Part shown: positions 59,236 through 64,000 of the stretch, one piece after another
Layout of the letters: every line of letters starts with the position of its first letter
Position numbering within the stretch: position 1 is the first letter of the stretch
NCBI GenBank assembly: GCA_017962845.1
Contig: JAGCUN010000033.1
Span: 1 to 64,000 of the forward strand
DNA: 64,000 bases
From: Bacteroidales bacterium
Lineage (GTDB): Bacteria; Bacteroidota; Bacteroidia; Bacteroidales; WCHB1-69
Direction of reading: 5' to 3'
Made by a program: the position numbers and the translations under genes
The notes under the pieces: model-generated
Database searches by the model: none
Told to the model about the DNA's origin: nothing
What the model saw: only the letters and a program-made list of their open reading frames with translations

Positions 59236-61773
59236 ATGTCCCCCCGTCGTCACCTCACCCTCATACTGCTGCTACTGCTCGCCGTGTCGGGCTTTGCGCA
59301 GCAGACTTTGCCGTTGCCCCAGTGGCGGTTGAGTTGTCCCGACCCCGCCGACACGGCCTATTCCACCTCGATCGTGGTCAAGGTGCCGGGCTGCCTCCAC
59401 ACCGACCTTTTCGACCACGGCCTCATCCCCGACCCGTTTTACGGTACCAACGAGGAGTCGCTCCAATGGTTGTCGGTTGTACCCTGCACCTACTCCTGCG
59501 AGTTCTGGCGCGACGAACTTCCCGCCAAAAAGAATATCGAGCTGGTGCTGGCGGGCGTTACCGGCTATGCCGAAGTTTTCCTGAACGGTCAGCCGCTCGA
59601 ACATCAAGACCATAACAATGTGATGGACAATGCCTACCGCACATGGCGTTTCCCGTTGGACAAAAAAATCCGCACCTACAACCTTCTTGAGGTGCGCTTC
59701 ACTCCTGCACAGCAAATTATTGACCAAAGGAAATTCTCCGTTCCGTACGCACTGCCGGAAGAGCGTGCGTGGCTACGGATGCCGCCCTACCAGTCAGGCT
59801 GGGACTGGGGACCGAAACTCACCACCTGCGGCATCACGGGGAAAGCGGCCATCGAAAGTTATTCGTTAGCACGGTTCCACAGTCCTGATTTTCAAATAAC
59901 GAGCGGGAACTATGCAGCATATTATGTTGTTATTGATCCTGCGAAATGGATCCCATCAGGGACTCGTGTGTTTTTAAAAATCAAGGACAAACGTGTTATT
60001 AAAGCAAAATTTCCTTTTTTGGGAAAAACAGATGGCCAATCCCGTTATGGATTTGGTTGCGACCATTATTTCTACGATAAAGCCCTTTGGGAGCCCAATG
60101 GTTTGGGAAATCCATCTATGAATGATGTGGAATTTATCATCAAGCATGGTCGTAAAAAAGATTCCCTACGTGTTCGCGCAGGCTTCCGTAATGTCAGACT
60201 TCAGCAGATTGAAGATTCTACTGGCACTTCGTTTACTCTTGTTGTGAACGGTTCGCATGTTTTTGCCAAAGGGGTGAACTGGATTCCCGCCGACTTCTTC
60301 CCCCACAGGATGACCGAAGAGCGTTACCGTGAATTGTTGCAAGCCTGTAAAGATGCAAATGTCAATATGATACGGGTATGGGGAGGCGGCATCTACGAAC
60401 CCGACATTTTCTACGATTTGTGCGATGAGATGGGCATTATGGTATGGCAGGATTTTATGTTTGCCGGCACGCTCTATCCGGGCGATGCCTCTTTTATTCA
60501 AAATGTGCAAAAAGAGGCCATCGAGCAGGTGGAACGGCTCCGGCGGCACCCGTGCATCGTGCTGTGGTGCGGCAACAATGAGGTGAAAAACGGTTGGGAA
60601 GACTGGGGCTGGAAGAACAACTACACGCCCGAACAGCGCGAGCAGCTCGACCACGATATGCACTATCTTTTTGATACACTGTTGGCTAATGTCGTTAATA
60701 AGTATGGCGGTGGTGTGCCGTATATCCCCACTTCGCCCCTGTGGGGCTGGGGACATCCCGAATGTTGCACCGAGGGCGACTCCCACTACTGGGGCGTGTG
60801 GTGGGGCGAGCAGCCATTCGAGATGTGGTACAGCAAAACCGGCCGCTTCATGTCGGAGTATGGCTTCCAGAGCTACCCCGACCTCCGCACCCTCCAAACG
60901 GTGATGCCCGACACGGCTCTCCACCTCGGCAGTCCCGAACTGAACAACCATCAGAAGCACGCCCGCGGCGTTCAGATTATCGACAAGGCGATGAACCAGT
61001 ATTTCTATCGTCCTGACAATCTGGAAGATTACGTGTATGTCAGTCAGCTGGTGCAGGCTTACGGCATCGGGATGGCGTTGGAGGAACACCGCCGCCGCGC
61101 TCCCTACTGCATGGGCACGCTGGTGTGGCAGCTCAACGACTGCTGGCCCGTCGCCTCGTGGAGCTGCATCGACTACTACGGACGGCGCAAAGCCCTCTAC
61201 TACGAGATGAAACGGCAGTTCGAGCCGATCATCATCGCCTGCGACACGATGCAAGAGGGCAAACTGCCCATCTATGTCGTGAGCGACCACATTAACGTTG
61301 GCGACACGTTGAAATGCTCCCTCACGTTGAGCCTTTGCCGGATGGACGGTACTGTCATAGATGAAGAAATTACTGATTATCTGGAAGTTTCCGCCAACCA
61401 CCCCGTTCATTTCATCGACTATGCCGGTGCGGCGCAACTCGACAGCAATGACCTGCGAAGCTGCTATTTGCGCATCAAATGTCATGATATCACACAGAAA
61501 ATCAAATTTTTCTGTTACCCAGGCGAGCTGGAGATTCCCGAAGCGGAAATCACCGTGCGCCGCATCGACGACACCACAGTGGAAGTCAGCAGCACGATGC
61601 TACAGTACGGCGTGGAACTGTCGGCCAACGTGGACGGCACCTTTGAGGACAACTACTTCACATTATTGCCGAACGAGCCGAAACGGGTGCATTTCACCCC
61701 GAAAGAGGAGATCAAGGGTAATGTGGTGTTTTCGGCACGGTCGTATCATAAAAAAGAGGCGCACCATAAATAA
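59236..61773 (+). CDS. Secreted glycoside hydrolase family 2, beta-mannosidase-like
   Basis: 845 residues from the ATG at 59236, which directly precedes the signal peptide RRHLTLILLLLLAVSGFAQ; an earlier in-frame ATG at 59173 lies inside the aldolase. Jelly-roll sugar-binding domain (VPGCLHTDLFDHGLIPDPFYGTNEE), the mannosidase-type MPPYQSGWDWGPK, then a TIM barrel with the general acid/base Glu449 in WCGNNEVKNGW and nucleophile Glu541 in MSEYGFQS, and AYGIGMALEEHRRRAPYCMGTLVWQLNDCWPVASWSCIDYYGR. These match GH2 beta-mannosidases. It would remove beta-mannose from oligosaccharides in the periplasm. No SusC/SusD pair nearby, so not an obvious polysaccharide-utilisation locus. Confidence 0.92.
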   Translation: MSPRRHLTLILLLLLAVSGFAQQTLPLPQWRLSCPDPADTAYSTSIVVKVPGCLHTDLFDHGLIPDPFYGTNEESLQWLSVVPCTYSCEFWRDELPAKKNIELVLAGVTGYAEVFLNGQPLEHQDHNNVMDNAYRTWRFPLDKKIRTYNLLEVRFTPAQQIIDQRKFSVPYALPEERAWLRMPPYQSGWDWGPKLTTCGITGKAAIESYSLARFHSPDFQITSGNYAAYYVVIDPAKWIPSGTRVFLKIKDKRVIKAKFPFLGKTDGQSRYGFGCDHYFYDKALWEPNGLGNPSMNDVEFIIKHGRKKDSLRVRAGFRNVRLQQIEDSTGTSFTLVVNGSHVFAKGVNWIPADFFPHRMTEERYRELLQACKDANVNMIRVWGGGIYEPDIFYDLCDEMGIMVWQDFMFAGTLYPGDASFIQNVQKEAIEQVERLRRHPCIVLWCGNNEVKNGWEDWGWKNNYTPEQREQLDHDMHYLFDTLLANVVNKYGGGVPYIPTSPLWGWGHPECCTEGDSHYWGVWWGEQPFEMWYSKTGRFMSEYGFQSYPDLRTLQTVMPDTALHLGSPELNNHQKHARGVQIIDKAMNQYFYRPDNLEDYVYVSQLVQAYGIGMALEEHRRRAPYCMGTLVWQLNDCWPVASWSCIDYYGRRKALYYEMKRQFEPIIIACDTMQEGKLPIYVVSDHINVGDTLKCSLTLSLCRMDGTVIDEEITDYLEVSANHPVHFIDYAGAAQLDSNDLRSCYLRIKCHDITQKIKFFCYPGELEIPEAEITVRRIDDTTVEVSSTMLQYGVELSANVDGTFEDNYFTLLPNEPKRVHFTPKEEIKGNVVFSARSYHKKEAHHK

Positions 61774-61788
61774 TTATTGTTGCGCCTC
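61750..61788 (-). terminator. Terminator of the eno-ansA operon, overlapping the mannosidase gene end
   Basis: An 8-bp perfect stem (GAGGCGCA / TGCGCCTC; 17-base loop) is followed by TTTTTT on the minus strand, 17 bases past the ansA stop. On the plus strand it overlaps the last codons of the mannosidase gene, with only a weak T-tract (CTTTATCC), so it may work in both directions. Confidence 0.75.
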
Positions 61789-61805
61789 CTTTATCCGATC
61801 ATATT

Positions 61806-62840
61806 TTACTGATTCATCTCTCCGCAGAGGGGTTGTTGCAGTTGTCGCACCACCTCCTCACGGTCGCTGTAATTCCCTAATAGGTGCATCAGTTTGGTGA
61901 CTGCCGCCTCCAAGGTCATGTCGTGACCGCTCAACACGCCTGCTTTTTGCAGGTTGAGACTGGTCTCGTACCGTCCCATCTCCACAGAGCCTGTGTGGCA
62001 CTGCGAGATGTTCACAATGACAATGCCACGGTCGGTGGCGGCCTTCAGCTGACGGTAGAACCAGTCGGCTTGCGGTGCGTTGCCTGAGCCATAGGTTTTC
62101 AGCACCACTGCCCGCAGTCCCGGCACCTCCAGGGTGGCCTGCACCACCTCCTCCCGCAATCCCGGGAAGATGGTGAGAACAGCTATATTGTTGTCGAACT
62201 GTGTGTTAGCTTGCAATGGCAACGGCTTATCCACCTTGTGGGTGTATTCGGGAAAGTACTTGATGTGTACGCCCGACTTGGCCAGCACCGGGTAGTTGTA
62301 CGAACGGAACGCGTTGAAATTGTCGGTGCTCTTTTTTGTGGTGCGGTTGCCGCGCATCAGCGAGGTCTCGAAGAAGATGGCCACCTCGGGCACCAATGCG
62401 CGCCCTTCGCTGTCCTGGGCGGCGGCAATCTCGATGGCGTTCATCACATTCTCCTTGGCATCGCTGCGGAGCATGCCCAAGGGCAGCTGCGAGCCGGTGA
62501 AGATGACGGGCTTCGAAAGGTCGCGCAGCATGAAACTGACAGCCGACGCGGAATAGGCCATCGTGTCGGTGCCGTGCAGCACGACAAATCCATCGTAGTG
62601 GTCGTACTCGCTGCGGATGGTCTCCACAATCTGTGCCCAGAAGTCCGGAGCCACGTCCGACGAGTCGATCATCGGGTCGAACGAGACGGTGGAGATGCGC
62701 ACAGGCAGCTGGTCCAGCTCCGGCAGGTAGCTGAGCATCTGCTCTTTACCCAAAGGGGCAAGAGAACCCGTCGCCGGATTCTCGCCCATGCTGATGGTCC
62801 CGCCAGTCAGTATCAGAAGTACAGATATTTTTTTGTCCAT
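61806..62840 (-). CDS. ansA: Type I (cytoplasmic) L-asparaginase
   Basis: 344 residues with no signal peptide. Catalytic Thr15 in LILTGGTISMG and the second triad in VVLHGTDTMAYSASAVSFML are diagnostic. FTGSQLPLGMLRSDAKENVMNAIEIA and VVLKTYGSGNAP are further family motifs. It hydrolyses asparagine to aspartate and ammonia in the cytoplasm. It starts 6 bases after the enolase stop, so it is cotranscribed with eno. The free ammonia it makes is noteworthy given the glutaminase-defective PurF in this window, but a link is speculation. Confidence 0.94.
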   Translation of the reverse strand: MDKKISVLLILTGGTISMGENPATGSLAPLGKEQMLSYLPELDQLPVRISTVSFDPMIDSSDVAPDFWAQIVETIRSEYDHYDGFVVLHGTDTMAYSASAVSFMLRDLSKPVIFTGSQLPLGMLRSDAKENVMNAIEIAAAQDSEGRALVPEVAIFFETSLMRGNRTTKKSTDNFNAFRSYNYPVLAKSGVHIKYFPEYTHKVDKPLPLQANTQFDNNIAVLTIFPGLREEVVQATLEVPGLRAVVLKTYGSGNAPQADWFYRQLKAATDRGIVIVNISQCHTGSVEMGRYETSLNLQKAGVLSGHDMTLEAAVTKLMHLLGNYSDREEVVRQLQQPLCGEMNQ

Positions 62841-62846
62841 AGATGC

Positions 62847-64000
<1,154 letters not shown>

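Noticed and set aside
59236-61773. Polysaccharide-utilisation locus around the mannosidase
   Set aside because: No SusC/SusD pair, sensor regulator or other glycosidase is adjacent; neighbours are an aldolase and ansA.

Overview
The window is chromosomal DNA of a member of the Bacteroidota, most likely a Bacteroidales lineage. The evidence is secreted proteins with type IX secretion (T9SS) sorting-type domains, a TonB-dependent receptor with a CarboxypepD_reg-like domain, a DUF4270 lipoprotein beside a short GT5 glycogen/starch synthase and glmS, a DUF2723 (GT117-type) membrane protein, many lipoproteins, and the Bacteroidota-type -7 promoter element TAnnTTTG before many genes. Coding density is high. 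I see no rRNA, tRNA, CRISPR array, insertion sequence or prophage. No gene-free stretch exceeds 300 bases.

Layout. 1-8.0 kb (minus): a secreted subtilisin running off the left edge, a secreted protein with an internal sorting-like domain, and a DUF2723 protein. 8.2-13.3 kb (minus): threonine dehydrogenase, then the glycogen synthase-DUF4270-glmS operon. 13.4-21.8 kb (plus): M16 peptidase, a ferritin/TonB receptor/HMA metal locus, a VOC protein and an SDR. 21.8-22.1 kb: a truncated pseudouridine synthase. 22.1-36.9 kb (minus): a large purine block in transcription order purC-purE-[terminator]-purL-purF-purM-purN-purH-purD-folD-cofE-like-guaB, with guaA divergent from purC. It covers most of PRPP to IMP to GMP; purB, purK and purA are not here. 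38.7-40.8 kb (minus): a LysM esterase and an orphan adenine methyltransferase. 40.9-47.8 kb (plus): two small paralogous lipoproteins, a frameshifted meaB, serS, a TPR protein, and a MATE transporter with a VanX-like dipeptidase. 47.8-51.4 kb: an RluB-type pseudouridine synthase, infC-rpmI-rplT and a membrane LytTR regulator. 51.5-64 kb: a ligase-ACP-acyltransferase fusion, a T9SS beta-helix protein, a second MATE/VanX-like pair, an aldolase, a GH2 mannosidase, and eno-ansA with eno cut by the right edge.

Most notable observations. (1) Three 9-bp direct repeats spaced exactly 20 bp lie just upstream of the LytTR regulator and look like its operator. (2) A PurF whose glutaminase active site is dismantled sits in an otherwise intact purine operon whose gene order is Firmicutes-like. 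(3) A CofE-like glutamyl ligase lies next to folD. (4) Tandem arrays with an 8-bp period are dispersed through several spacers and run into the coding end of purN. (5) infC appears to start at AUC behind a strong Shine-Dalgarno. (6) Two genes are broken (meaB, rlu). (7) Two independent MATE plus D-Ala-D-Ala dipeptidase pairs occur. Functional names rest on motif and family recognition by eye; no database search was run.
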